A model generated the notes under the pieces. That model did no database searches. It was not told the DNA's origin and was given only the letters and a program-made list of their open reading frames with translations. DNA of 64,000 nt from Ophiura sarsii (lineage: Eukaryota; Echinodermata; Ophiuroidea; Amphilepidida; Ophiuridae), in assembly GCA_035610835.1 (NCBI GenBank), contig CM069443.1, positions 87,728,690 to 87,792,689 on the forward strand, written 5' to 3'. The position numbers and the translations under genes were made by a program. This document shows positions 1 to 10,778 of the stretch, one piece after another (position 1 is the stretch's first letter; the number at the start of each line of letters is the position of its first letter).

Positions 1-428
1 GTAGGGTCGGTCGGTCGGGTTTTTAAAAAAAAAGATTTAAAAAAATAAAAACCTAAATCTGCAAAAATCGGGAATTTTGTTAAAAATGTGTGAAATATAT
101 TTCGACAGATTTTCGGCCAATTTTTGTTTAAAAATTGGTGAACCAAAAAAAAAATCTCGACAAAACGGCTGATTTTATATGATTTGAGAACAAAAATTTT
201 AATATTTGTTTTTAAAAAAAGTGTGTCGGTCGGGCCCGTAAAACTGGGTTTTTGTTTCGTCGCCTAACAGGGCTTTCAAAGGTTGTTACAAAGTTGACGG
301 GTAACGCCTTTTACTATATAAGTGAGCGCTGAACTCACGGTACATCTGGTATCATGTAAAACCACCTATGGGGTGCCACTAGTCAGGCAACAATAACCCG
401 ACTAATCCGACAATGTGCATTTCCCTAT
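1..428. other. Non-coding AT-rich start of window with TCGGTCGG words
   Basis: No gene seen. The sequence starts with a GTAGGGTCGGTCGGTCGGG word, and a similar word lies at 223-238. The inverse word (ACCGACCGACCCTA) occurs at 2365-2378, so the two could be the ends of one repeat unit of about 2.4 kb. The left edge is cut by the window, so no target duplication can be tested. Confidence 0.4.
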
Positions 429-1490
429 TAAAAATTCTTTCATATTAATCGGTTTCCCTATCCCACCTCTCCTTGTAAAGATCAGTCAATAGTGTACGTT
501 TCCCATTCCAACGCTCCCTCCAAATCACAAATAATGACATACGTCTTTTAAACTAAATGTCCCTAATATTAGTTTCCCTATTCCAGCGTTGCTGCAACGA
601 TCACTCATTCATCATGAACGTTTCGCGTTTCCCTATTCCCTCCAGCGCGTCTTTAAAAGATCACTCTATAACGTACGTTTCCCTATTCCAGCGCTTCCTT
701 AAAAGATCACTCTAGACATTACGTTTCCCTATTCCTGCGTTTTCTTAAATATCACTCTAGAAAGCACGTTTCCCTGTTCCAGCGCTTGTTTAAAAGATCA
801 CTCTAGAACGTACTTTTCCCTATTCCAGCGCTTCCCTAAAATATCACTCTAGACATTACGTTTCCCTATTTAATAATAATAATAATAAAATAATAATAAA
901 AGCATTTATATAGCGCCTAGTCAAAGGTCAAAGCGCTTTACAAAGTTAACCAAATTAAAACAAAACACAGCAAAAACACATTAATAGGAATACATAAAGT
1001 TAAATGCCTTAATCTACAACTTTTAGGTTATACTTATATTATATATTTCTGCGTTTTCTTAAAAGATCACTCTAGAACGTACGTTTCCCTATTCCAGCCC
1101 TTCCTTAAAAGATCACCCTAGAAAGTACGTTTCCCTATTCCTGCGTTTTCTTAAAAGATCACTCTATAACGACCGTTTTCCTATCCCAACGCTTCCTGAA
1201 AATATCACTCTAGAACGTAGAGTGATATTTTAAGGGTTTCCATATTCCAGCACTTCCTTAAAAGATCACTCTAGAACGTACGTATCCATATTCCAGCGCT
1301 TCCGTAAAAGATCACTCTAGAACGTACGTTTCCCTATTCCAGCGCTTCTTTAAAAGATCACTCTAGAACGTACGTTTCCCTATTCCAGCGCTTCTTTAAA
1401 AAAATCACTCTAGAACGTACGTTTCCCTATTCCAGCGCTTCTTTAAAATATCACTCTAGAACGTACGTTTCCCTATTTCAGCTCTTATGT
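429..1490. repeat. Degenerate ~46-bp satellite array
   Basis: Many imperfect copies of a unit reading roughly CGTTTCCCTATTCCAGCGCT followed by TCTTTAAAAGATCACTCTAGAACGTA. Copies near 1320-1480 are the most uniform and those before 650 the most decayed. The array is interrupted at about 871-1050 by a foreign insertion. The reverse complement of the same unit forms another array at 27720-28190. No coding potential is seen. Confidence 0.85.
871..1050 (-). mobile_element. LINE 3' tail inserted in the 46-bp array
   Basis: The insert begins with TAA microsatellite repeats. On the minus strand it reads GCGCTTTGACCTTTGACTAG then GGCGCTATATAAATGC followed by TTATTATTATT. This GCGCTTTGA...GGCGC...TAAATGC layout matches the region downstream of the LINE stop codon at 55990-56030, where GGCGCTTTGATC is followed by AAGCGCCTTATGAATGC. 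I infer a short, 5'-truncated LINE tail on the minus strand. Confidence 0.5.
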
Positions 1491-1649
1491 TTTTCTGTTA
1501 CGATGCTCCCTATAGTTGCTTCTTCTTGTATTTCTTTTATCTCAGACATCATTAAGACGGCACAGATAGTGGTTAGCGAACTGTTCCATTCACCTCTTAC
1601 TTGATGCCTATACAGGGAGCATTGATTTACATACTACAAGAGAATGGTT

Positions 1650-1890
1650 AGATCTAAAATGGTATTGCCAGCGTTGCTTGGCTCAGTGCTACTCCAACGT
1701 CACTGTCTCAACTAAATGCTATCCAAAGACATGCTATCTGCATGATGGATCTCCCTAGGGAAATTTGTATCTCACATTCTATTCAAAAACAGTGGTAAAT
1801 TAGAGAAATATGAGAAATATAAAGATGGGTGATCCGCGTTTTTCACACAAAAGAGGTTTCTATAATCTACATGGAAGCGCCTTATGAATA
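1650..1890 (+). mobile_element. LINE reverse-transcriptase C-terminal remnant
   Basis: One plus-strand frame from about 1670 to 1795 reads ASVAWLSATPTSLSQLNAIQ then RHAICMMDLPR. The segment L-x-x-[IV]-Q-[RK]-x-A is typical of the region downstream of the RT domain in CR1/L2/Jockey-type LINEs. About 70 nt further on, AAGCGCCTTATGAATAC resembles the 3' UTR of the LINE at 54640-56045. No intact ORF remains. Confidence 0.55.
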
Positions 1891-3565
1891 CAGTTTTATT
1901 CTCGAATTTGAGTTTATATTTCCAGTGCACTTAACCACATTTGGGATTGTGTACTAATTTTTTGCTATAACATCCACAAAATATCTCTGGCATGACATTG
2001 TAAGTGGGTGATGAGAAATATTTGAGTTTTTTTCTTCTTTTTCGTAAAAAGCAATGGGTGAAATACTGTTGTGTACCGATTACATATTATCATATTTAAA
2101 ACTACTGTGTAACTGGGCCATGTTTAATGTTCGATCGGGCGCGCACCGAACTGTAAACGTGATAAATGAACAAGAGATTTTTTTTCTTCACAATTTTCTT
2201 TTCAAAAAAAAAGAAGAAAAAATTAAGTCCCCTATATGACCTTCATTGACACCCATGTGACCCCATATGGATCATCTAAGGTCCTGTTTTGGACTTGAAA
2301 ATGAAAAAGAAATGTATTTAACACTATTTTTTCCTTTATTTCTGGTATTCAGGTACCTAATCCAACCGACCGACCCTATCTTTTGGAGAGCATCTATGGG
2401 CACGCAAACAATTTCTTTTTGTCTAATCAGCAATATGGATAAGGAACTTCTTGAAGAAACAGAATTCAGGATGTAAATACGTAAATACTCGAATTTATAT
2501 TACATTTCTGGTGGTAGTAAAACTCGTATAGTTTAATAATTCACCCCTTTTCGTTATTGGAGTCTCCAAACACCTAAAATACGTTTTATTTAGGTTTTAT
2601 AATCTGTATCACGAGCTCTTGATGCAATAACCGATAACCTGTTTATTAGTTGAAACAGATATAGGCATGTGGCCTGAAACGTATGTGGCCTGAAACGCAT
2701 TTATCTGTACACCAAGATGTAGCTATAGGACTTTAAATAGAGAGCAGCCGGTACATTTAGAGTATGATAACAAATGTGCATTAATTGAAAATTACCGGTG
2801 AAAATTATTTAAAACGTAAATTACAAATTATATGAAGCATGACTTTAAAATCTTGATAGGTTCATGGCAAATCTGTTGATTATATTGGTCAGTGAGTCAT
2901 GTTACTTATAAAGCGATTGTATGTCATAATTAATATCAAGATGATGCTTTATTACTCCGGCAAATTTATATTAAATACAAGCTCTTGGCTACCGATCTCC
3001 AGTAGAAAGATGATGATACCTTTCAGAGGTAAGTTTGATAACGTATACTGCTATAATACTGCTATGACATTTTCATGTATAATCTACTACAACCTGATAT
3101 AATCATTCTCCTACATGATATCTTCTCACAAAAGATCCATGTAAAAATATTTGCATGTAATTGTTTATATAGCTTATTTGCTGTCTTTGCCACTACTACA
3201 GCCTATGGATTGAAATATTGTGACCACGGTATAAATGCGATGGATATGTATCGTGTGGAATTACCGAGTATTTATATTATAGGTCTAACTAAGATTATTA
3301 GTTATCCCCTGTTTGATAACGCAATACGGGAAGATACCTATGGTTGGGTGCCATATCACATGAGGCCGGAAACGAATTTATCACTTAGGAAAAACGCAAT
3401 ATATTTGGTATTGCGTAGTAGCTTCTGATTGGATTAATCAAGTTTTTGATTGATCCATTATCATTTGAGGTGTTAAAACCATAAGATTTGTTAGGGGTTG
3501 GCATTTGTGGATGGGTACACATGTGATTATTGGTGTTGGGTTATGGAAGGCCGGTAGGAGATGGA
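1891..3565. other. No supported gene; AT-rich unique-looking DNA
   Basis: Open frames up to 117 codons exist (for example 3075-3428) but they have no recognisable domain, no signal peptide and no splice context. AT-rich DNA produces such frames by chance. The stretch 3390-3470 (CGCAATATATTTGGTATTGC) has a weak relative at 9765-9835, so part of it is probably an old dispersed repeat. Confidence 0.4.
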
Positions 3566-3569
3566 GGAT

Positions 3570-4200
3570 TGACAAATATGATATTTTGGTGGTTCCCATT
3601 GTCATTTTGGTTGTTCCCAGTGTCTCAAACACTAGGAACCACCAAGATGTCACTGGGAAACATCAAAAAATGCCCTTTTTATTCACCACAACCCCCACCT
3701 CCATATATATTTATTAAGCACTTAAACAACTCGGAACCCAAAACACTGGGAACCACCAAAATGGACCATTTTGACAATCTATCCTCCTCATTCACCACAT
3801 CCCAGCCCAAACCAAACAATATATTTATTGAGCACTTACACAACTTGGAACCAAAAAACACTGGGAACCACCAAAATAACACTGGGAACCACCTAAAAAG
3901 ACATGTTGTCAACCCATCTCTTCCTTATTCACTATACACCCCAGCACAACCCCCAAAATATATTTATTGAGCACTTAAACATCCCGGAACCCAAAACACT
4001 GGAAACCCCCAACATGACACTGGGAACCACCAAAAAAGGCCATTTTGTCAACTCACCCCCTTCCTTATTCACCACACCCCAGCTCAACCCCCTAAACATA
4101 TTTATTGAGCACTAAAAACATATCGGAACCCAAAACACTGGGAACCATCAAAATGACAACTGGAACCACCAAAAAGACAGGTCAACCCCCACTGGCCCCA
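3570..4200. repeat. ~125-bp tandem repeat with an inverted flank
   Basis: Four to five imperfect units contain ACACTGGGAACCACCAA, a C-rich segment (CACCACACCCCAGC) and ATATTTATTGAGCACTTAAA. The first ~80 bp (3575-3655) carries the core in both orientations, TTTTGGTGGTTCCCATTGTC facing ACTAGGAACCACCAAGATG, so the array starts with a head-to-head fragment. Reading frames through it are repeat artefacts. Confidence 0.8.
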
Positions 4201-4214
4201 CATCCCCTACCCCC

Positions 4215-4300
4215 CCCCCCCCCCTAGACAAGTTCCACCAGTCCCCGAAGTGTCGTCCCGCACCCGCTGAACTAATATACCCAGAATGCATAGCGCGGTC
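4215..4300 (+). repeat. Dispersed repeat fragment (copy 1)
   Basis: CCACCAGTCCCCGAAGTGTC and CAGAATGCATAGCGCGG also occur, in order and on the opposite strand, at 29240-29315. A further part of the same repeat is at 9564-9615. The family is unknown to me. Confidence 0.55.
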
Positions 4301-4636
4301 CTCCACTTGGGGACTGGTCACAAAGCGTGAAAATAGAAGGAGCAAAATAACATCACAATTCCGATGTTATTTACGCACATGAATGCGTGTGAATTACCAC
4401 GCAGATCTGCCGGCGGGCGCGGCTCGCGGCTCGCGGCGGGGTGATGGCCGGTTCAGCAGAAGTTGACGATTAGTAAACATGTAAAGAGTAAATAAAACTA
4501 TAAGTTATTCACCTAAAGAATAAAGATCTTCTGTAAAAGTGAAAGTGTAAAGAAAGAGTACAATAAAACACAAACTCTATCCATTCCCGTGCCTCCTCAA
4601 CAACTCAACCACAAACTCTTCGCGAAGTAGTAGTAG

Positions 4637-4674
4637 CATGGACTTATCAGACAGATCAGACTGATAAGTCCATG
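4637..4674. repeat. 14-bp perfect inverted repeat
   Basis: CATGGACTTATCAG and CTGATAAGTCCATG are exact reverse complements separated by 10 nt, flanked by GTAGTAG on both sides. It could be a hairpin or the trace of a small duplication. No gene context explains it. Confidence 0.7.
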
Positions 4675-5385
4675 GTAGTAGTCAGCAGATACCAGATGGC
4701 CAGATTTACTGGTATCCCTGTTTGTTTACATTTTACAGCAGACTTTATTTACGATCAGCGTTAAAATCAAAAGAATTCTGCCGGATATATGTTCAGAGGG
4801 GTGTACAGTTGTTCCTCGATTATTAACAATAAATTCTAGGCATACATAGCCTAGTTCGACTGTTCTGCAGTGCTGTGAGTTGAGCGACCGCTGCTCTCGT
4901 TCATTGATGATAACAAGCGGTAGCCTTTTTTTTAAAGCTGTATTTAATTTTTAATCGATTGTTGTACCGGCCGGCCAGATGATTCTCCTACTTTGACAAT
5001 TGACTACATGAGTGTTGTTGTGCCTAACCTAGGCTTTACGACCATACGTCTTAAAGAGGTCAGTAGGCTACTTTTGTGTAATTTGACTAGGCCTAGTTTA
5101 GTTATAGTTCATACATATACATGATGTATAGCGTAGGCTAAATTAGGCTGGCCTTAAAATTTAAAAAGACCTAGGGTAGGGACTAGGGAGACCCTTTTTT
5201 TAAGCCTAGAGCTAGAGAGGGATACAATTATTAGGCCTACTTTTCAACAGATACCATGATAGTTATAGTAGGCCTAGGCTATTACTATTAGTTAGTTATT
5301 AAAATAGGCCCTAATGTCAGTCAATTTATGCCATTCATAATAACCTCCACAGATTTGTGTAGCGGCTTCATGCTCTTCATGCAGG
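4675..5385. other. No gene seen
   Basis: AT-rich DNA with repeated AGGCCTA words (5030-5290). No ORF, splice pattern or RNA gene could be supported. Confidence 0.4.
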
Positions 5386-5389
5386 CTTC

Positions 5390-5960
5390 CTCCTGTGCCA
5401 TTTGTACGCTTTCTTGCACTCCTTCGTTCGCCTTCCTGCATTCCTTCGTACGGCTTCGGCGCTACCTTCGAACGCCTTCCAGTGCTACCTTTGTACGCTT
5501 TCCTGCGATACCTTGCGCTTTCCTGCGCTACCTTCGAACGCCTTCCAGTGCTACCTTTATGTACGCTTTCCTGCGATACCTTTGCGCTTTCCTGCGATAC
5601 CTTTGCGCTTTCCTGCGATACCTTTGCGCTTTCCTGCGATACCTTTGCGCTTTCCTGCGATACCTTTACGCTTTCCTGCGATACTTTTACGCTTTCCTGC
5701 GCTACCTTCGTATTGCACGCTTTCCTGCGCCAGCTATGTACGGGCCTTCTGCACCAGCTTTGTAGGCCTAGTAAGTGCATCAGCTCTGTACGAAGCCTCC
5801 TGCATCAGCTTAGTACGCCTTCCTGTGCCAGTTTCGTACGTACACCTTCATGCACTTACGCTTTCCTGCGCTAAACACCTTCCTGTACCTGCGCAGCTGC
5901 GCTATCTTTGTACACATTCCTGCGCCACCTGTACGACACTCTACGCCAGTGTTACGTAGA
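5390..5960. repeat. 21-bp minisatellite, core at 5559-5712
   Basis: The core unit is GCGCTTTCCTGCGATACCTTT, 21 bp, in about seven near-perfect copies, with decayed copies on both sides. Because 21 is a multiple of three, every frame without a stop gives a 7-residue repeat (ALSCDTF on plus, KVSQESA on minus), which explains the 145-185-codon frames on both strands. A degenerate outlier lies at 8105-8240 (CCTGCCTGCGCCAGCCTCC). Confidence 0.85.
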
Positions 5961-8100
5961 GCTTGGCTCTAACGCTTGATTTAGTAATGTATTTCTAGTA
6001 TGATTTGATATTACACTATCTGGCGCGATGGTCGCTAGATGGCGTTCATATAAACAGGTGCGTTAGGTTGTATAAGCGTGACTAATTTCTCCCGCGCTTT
6101 ACGAAGGATTATTGTGATCGCGTTGTCAACAAAAATCATTCCCTTATGCGATGTCTTGGAGATAACTATATATTTTGGTTGCTTCCTAAAAACCGACATC
6201 TTTATCAGGGTAAGCTTGCGGTCATTGTGAGCCTGGTATATTTTGTTTCATGGGGTAAGTTTGCATGTTTGCAAACCCATCGATTGGTCTAATGTGTGGC
6301 AATCAAGTTATTACGTGAAAGTTAGCATCATTAATTTCGTCGGCTATGGTATCAGCACCCCGTTGGATGGACGAGTCATACAGAATTTCGTCCAGGGTGA
6401 ACAACTGAAAGTAGTGCCATCATGTCGACGAATGTCTGGAGACACGAGACATCACATTTGGGAATCTAACGTAAGTTTGTAAATAAGTGTAAATAAATAT
6501 TGTATTATTTTTCTATAGACGTGTACGTGCTGACGTCCCTTAAAATACGTCTAAATTATATTTCACGATATTACATGTTCCCAATCCGTGTATTCAAGTT
6601 GACTACATTGAAGGTATAAAATGAAGTTATTCTTTGCAATTCAAATATCAAAATTTACATCCGTGAAAATTACGGAAATTTCATTAATTGTTTTCGTAGA
6701 AATTAAGAAAACAAAATGTCTGTATCCGTTGTTTTATCTCATGAGCAAGGAAGTTTTGGATAAAGAAACATATAACAAAATGAAACTCCTTTTTAATATA
6801 TTTTGGAATAGAGCTGAAATGGGATAATAGTAGGTTTCTTTCCGCATACAATTAATATGTCTTGAATGTAAATATATTTGTAAATACAATTTTATCCGAA
6901 TGAAATAAATGTTGTGTAATAGGGTGAAATCATGACTTCTTGATATTGTGTGGCTTTATGCGAATTAGCATAACAATCATGATTTTTCCCGCCCAAAATT
7001 ATATATGTTTATAACAATGTATTGTGTATGGAGTGAACTCATGAACTTGCTAATATTATGTGACGTTATACGAATTAGCATTTGATCATGATTTCTCTCG
7101 CAAAATAAATATGGCTGGTGATTTATAAAAGTAAACTTTCATTTGTGTATGTTGTACCGATGTTGCGTGGTGGAAATAATACCCCAAGATTTCATGAGTA
7201 CATCAGTTGAAATGTCAATTATAAATCTACTTTTGGACACGCCGTTTTAATACGGTATCAAAAGAATTGATGTGTGTTGAATTTGGTCTATTAATATATA
7301 GAAACAATTTTGACTTGTATCCGAAATGGATATAGCTTTATTTACAAATACAAAATATTATTTGCAAGGTTTTGGTTTCAATTTATTGTTTCAGTGCGTT
7401 GGCTGTTATTGCTGTTATTGCTGTTACTGCTGTTACAGCTTGTTACTGTTTATGGAGGTTAATGGCTGCCGATATAATTAGCAGTTGTATCACCGATTAT
7501 TAATGCATACCAAATGTGGGGTAATCCGATGAATCTGATGTTGTTGACATGGAAATCAACCAAGCATTAAAAACCTTGGCTACGACCGTTGAATGATCAT
7601 CAAGAATATATAACAACCGCTATATTGATTAAATGACAGATGTAATCCAATAATCCCTAATGATGTCGCAGATTAAGTAAGATAACATTAAATTCTGCTA
7701 AATGGGTAAGCACTGGTTATTATTACGTCATATATATCAATAACACTTTCAATTGTCTGGGACATAACAACACCATTGATTATTCGTCGAGGTTATTACA
7801 TTCATGGGAAACCCATCTACAACAACAAATGAGGCATAATTGAAGTGACATTATAATTTGATTTGAACTTTGTGAATATTATTGTTTATGTGAATGAGAC
7901 CTATTGTATAGGTCATCCATATGTTAATGGATCTGAAGAAAGTCAGTGACGGAGATGATGAATTAAAATTATAGTTAAATATGGTAAATCTGATTTGTAC
8001 GATGTGTTAATTGGCGTTCAAATGTATAGTACCTCACTTATGCGTAGTTAATTTATTGAACTTGGGCGTTACACCAAAGGTCAGGCGTAACAGCCAGATC
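5961..8100. other. No supported gene
   Basis: Only short frames occur. The 79-codon frame at 6243-6482 and the 68-codon frame at 6621-6827 have no recognisable motif. A CTGTTATTG/CTGTTACTG microsatellite-like stretch lies at 7400-7450. Confidence 0.4.
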
Positions 8101-8104
8101 TGTA

Positions 8105-8245
8105 CAGTTAGGCCTTCATACATCCTGCCTGCGCCAGCCTCCTACACCTTCCTATGCCGGCTTCGTACCCTCCTATTAAGTCTATAGTCTTAGTCCTATA
8201 TCCTGCCTTCTTGCTCCATCAAACACTATCCTGCTCAGCCTACGA
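8105..8245. repeat. Outlying degenerate copies of the 21-bp repeat family
   Basis: TTCATACATCCTGCCTGCGC, CCTTCCTATGCCGGCTTCGT and similar words match the flank of the 5390-5960 array (CACCTTCCTGTACCTGCGC, GCCTTCCTGTGCCAG). It lies about 2.2 kb from the main array. Confidence 0.45.
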
Positions 8246-9560
8246 TGAAGGTACGCACTCAATATAAAACAAGTTGATTTTGTTTAAAAATTGAAATTCA
8301 TATTTAGGCCTATCTTTTATGCAAAACATACATTTCATAAATTAACCATTTTTAAACAAACCAGCATTTTTTGTTGTTGTTGAAATTAGTGTGTTGATAA
8401 AAAAAAAATTATTGGGACACTTTTTTATTTATTATAATTTTTTTTAGGACATTTATTTATTTATTTGTTTTAAATATTTCCGATATTTCTTTATTAATTT
8501 ATGTATGTAGGGCCTATGTCATGATGTGAGTAGGCCTAGTATTGGAGGGGTGGTCTGGTACAGATACTAATAGTTAATAGTATGATCATGTTGTAATGAC
8601 AGAGCCAATCGTGACCAGAAGAGAAGTGCTTGATGATCCAACACTGTTATAGTATAGCAGCAGCCCATGCATCCAGCTGGTATTTAAAACTTTTAAGCTT
8701 AGCTTGTAAAAAAATGTTATGTTGTCCTCGACCGCCCGCTCTGGATTTAGGGCCGCTCCGATTTTTTTTCCCCAATTTTTTTTTTAAAAAATCAGATTTT
8801 TTTTTTCTTTCCAGATTTTTGTTTTCTTCACATTTTTTCACATTTTTTTTTCACATTTTTTTTCACAGTTTAAATGGCATTGAATATTAAATTAAGTGTT
8901 TATAACATATATGTGCGACTCTCAGAGTTATTTCAACTTCTTGTTGGCTGAACTTTGAGCTTCCGCTGGTAAAAGGGGAAAAGGAAAAAAATCTGCCCGC
9001 CCGCCCCTCCTCTCTGAAAGCTGTGGAGGGCAACATAACATTTTATTTTTGGCCTTATATCAGACTTTTGCATGCCCGCTGCAGCTGCGCACGGCCTACT
9101 GCCACATCGGTACGAATTATATCTGTTTACCGGCCGATATTGGAAATCATTAACACTTCATTGATTTAATTCTCTACGAAAAAAAGAATGAAAAACATGG
9201 GACAGCGTAGCAGCAGGCCTTTTAAAACTTAGGTTTGAGAGTTTCTTCCATCTATTTTAGGTATGTGAAAATATGTACATCGTAAAATATTGACCAACAA
9301 CCCGGTATGTATTATCAGCTGCAAAGTGCAGGCTTGCAGTCGAGAGAAAACGACGGTTTTGCTAGTAAACAAAAATGAATTTAAATGCATGATTAATCAA
9401 CTTGATCATGATTCAGCCGTGTTTTAAATGTGTCATGAATGTGCGCGCCCGCGTGTGCGTAAGTGCCCTACCAATTCGCGTGTTTGTGCAAGGCGCAGCT
9501 CGCGCGGTAAGCAAATTGCTGTCAAAAAGTGCTCCGTCATTTGGGCTGGAACATTTCCAG
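8246..9560. other. No supported gene; homopolymer-rich DNA
   Basis: T- and A-rich runs at 8400-8460 and 8760-8870 create low-complexity frames. The stretch around 9430-9500 is CG-rich (GTGCGCGCCCGCGTGTGCG). No splice-supported exon was found. Confidence 0.35.
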
Positions 9561-9563
9561 TCG

Positions 9564-9615
9564 TCACAACAGCAAACGCAGTGGAGCGTATTGTACGACT
9601 GGAGGATAAAGTCTA
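9564..9615 (+). repeat. Dispersed repeat fragment (copy 2)
   Basis: These 52 bases are repeated on the minus strand at 29186-29237 with a single mismatch (TCACAACAGCAAACGCAG versus TCACAACAGCGAACGCAG at the start). A C-rich run follows directly. Confidence 0.75.
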
Positions 9616-10778
9616 CCCCCCCCACCCCCCCTTCCCCTCGCACCCATGATAACCCAACATCTATGGCCACCCTATCCATCACCACCACCACCAACCCCTA
9701 AAAATGATAATGGATCAACCCAAATCTCTATTTTAACCAATCAGAGCTGTTATTCAACTAACAACGCAATACCAAATATATTACGTTGTTGGAACAGCTG
9801 ATTACAACGCAATACGCTTATATATTGCGTGGTTGCTAAATGGCTATATACCAATCAGATTACAGCATTTGTATCTATTTATAGCTACTAAGTGATAAAT
9901 GTTAACACTTTCCACGCGGCAGGCGTTTGCAGACGACATTCTAAAAGTTCACAAAATGTTTAAAAAATGTCAAAATTATTGAATTTAATTACCATATTTG
10001 GATTCACCATGTGAAATGCATTGAAATAAGTACAAATATGCCTAGTATTGGTTCAGTAAATCTTGAGATAGACTTTGCAAATTCGGAAAGGATGGAAAAT
10101 ATCTGTTTTTTATATATGGGAACATAATAGCCGAGTGGAAAGTGTTAACGAAAGCAATCCGTTGGTCTGACCTGATCTACTGAATATAGTAATGGATTAA
10201 TGCGTTGTGTCAAGGCAGAATCAGTTTATTGCTTTGTTGAAAAATGTTGCATTGCTGTCAATAAATTAATCAATAAGTTTCATAACCTTATGAATATACA
10301 TACCAAGTAAGTTTCAATCAGATGTGCTATACCCGCACAATGCACATGTTTTTGAAAAACGACAATGACCCGCGCACGGGCCATATTTTTTATAATGTCA
10401 TTAGTATTTTTTTAGTTATTATTATTATCATTTTGTTTTATAAATGGTTATCAGCAAATAAAAAAACCAACAGGTGACTTAATATGCAATGAAAATCCGA
10501 GGGACAATCATTCGATTCAATTGATAATAAAACAATATTGCTTAAGGTTTTCAGCCTTAGGAAATGGAGATAAAGGGATTTTGAATGTGTGTATTTGTTT
10601 CTACGAAAAATTCATAATATGTATTTGTTTGTTTTCGTAATCGTTTTAAAAACGATCTTTTATACCTTTTATTATCACCTAACTTGCGATAGGGCGACGA
10701 TTTTCTGAGAGTTTATGTTTGGTTTTATTTCAAATGTTATAATAAGTTTTCAACTGATCTTTTCTACCAGGTCTGAAG

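Noticed and set aside
5292..5959. Long ORFs on both strands (up to 185 codons) with 7-residue repeats
   Set aside because: A 21-bp tandem repeat keeps frames open on both strands at once; not protein genes.
9402..9701. 99-codon plus ORF overlapping a 93-codon minus ORF
   Set aside because: Mutually overlapping frames across a dispersed repeat and a C-rich run; no motif or splice support.
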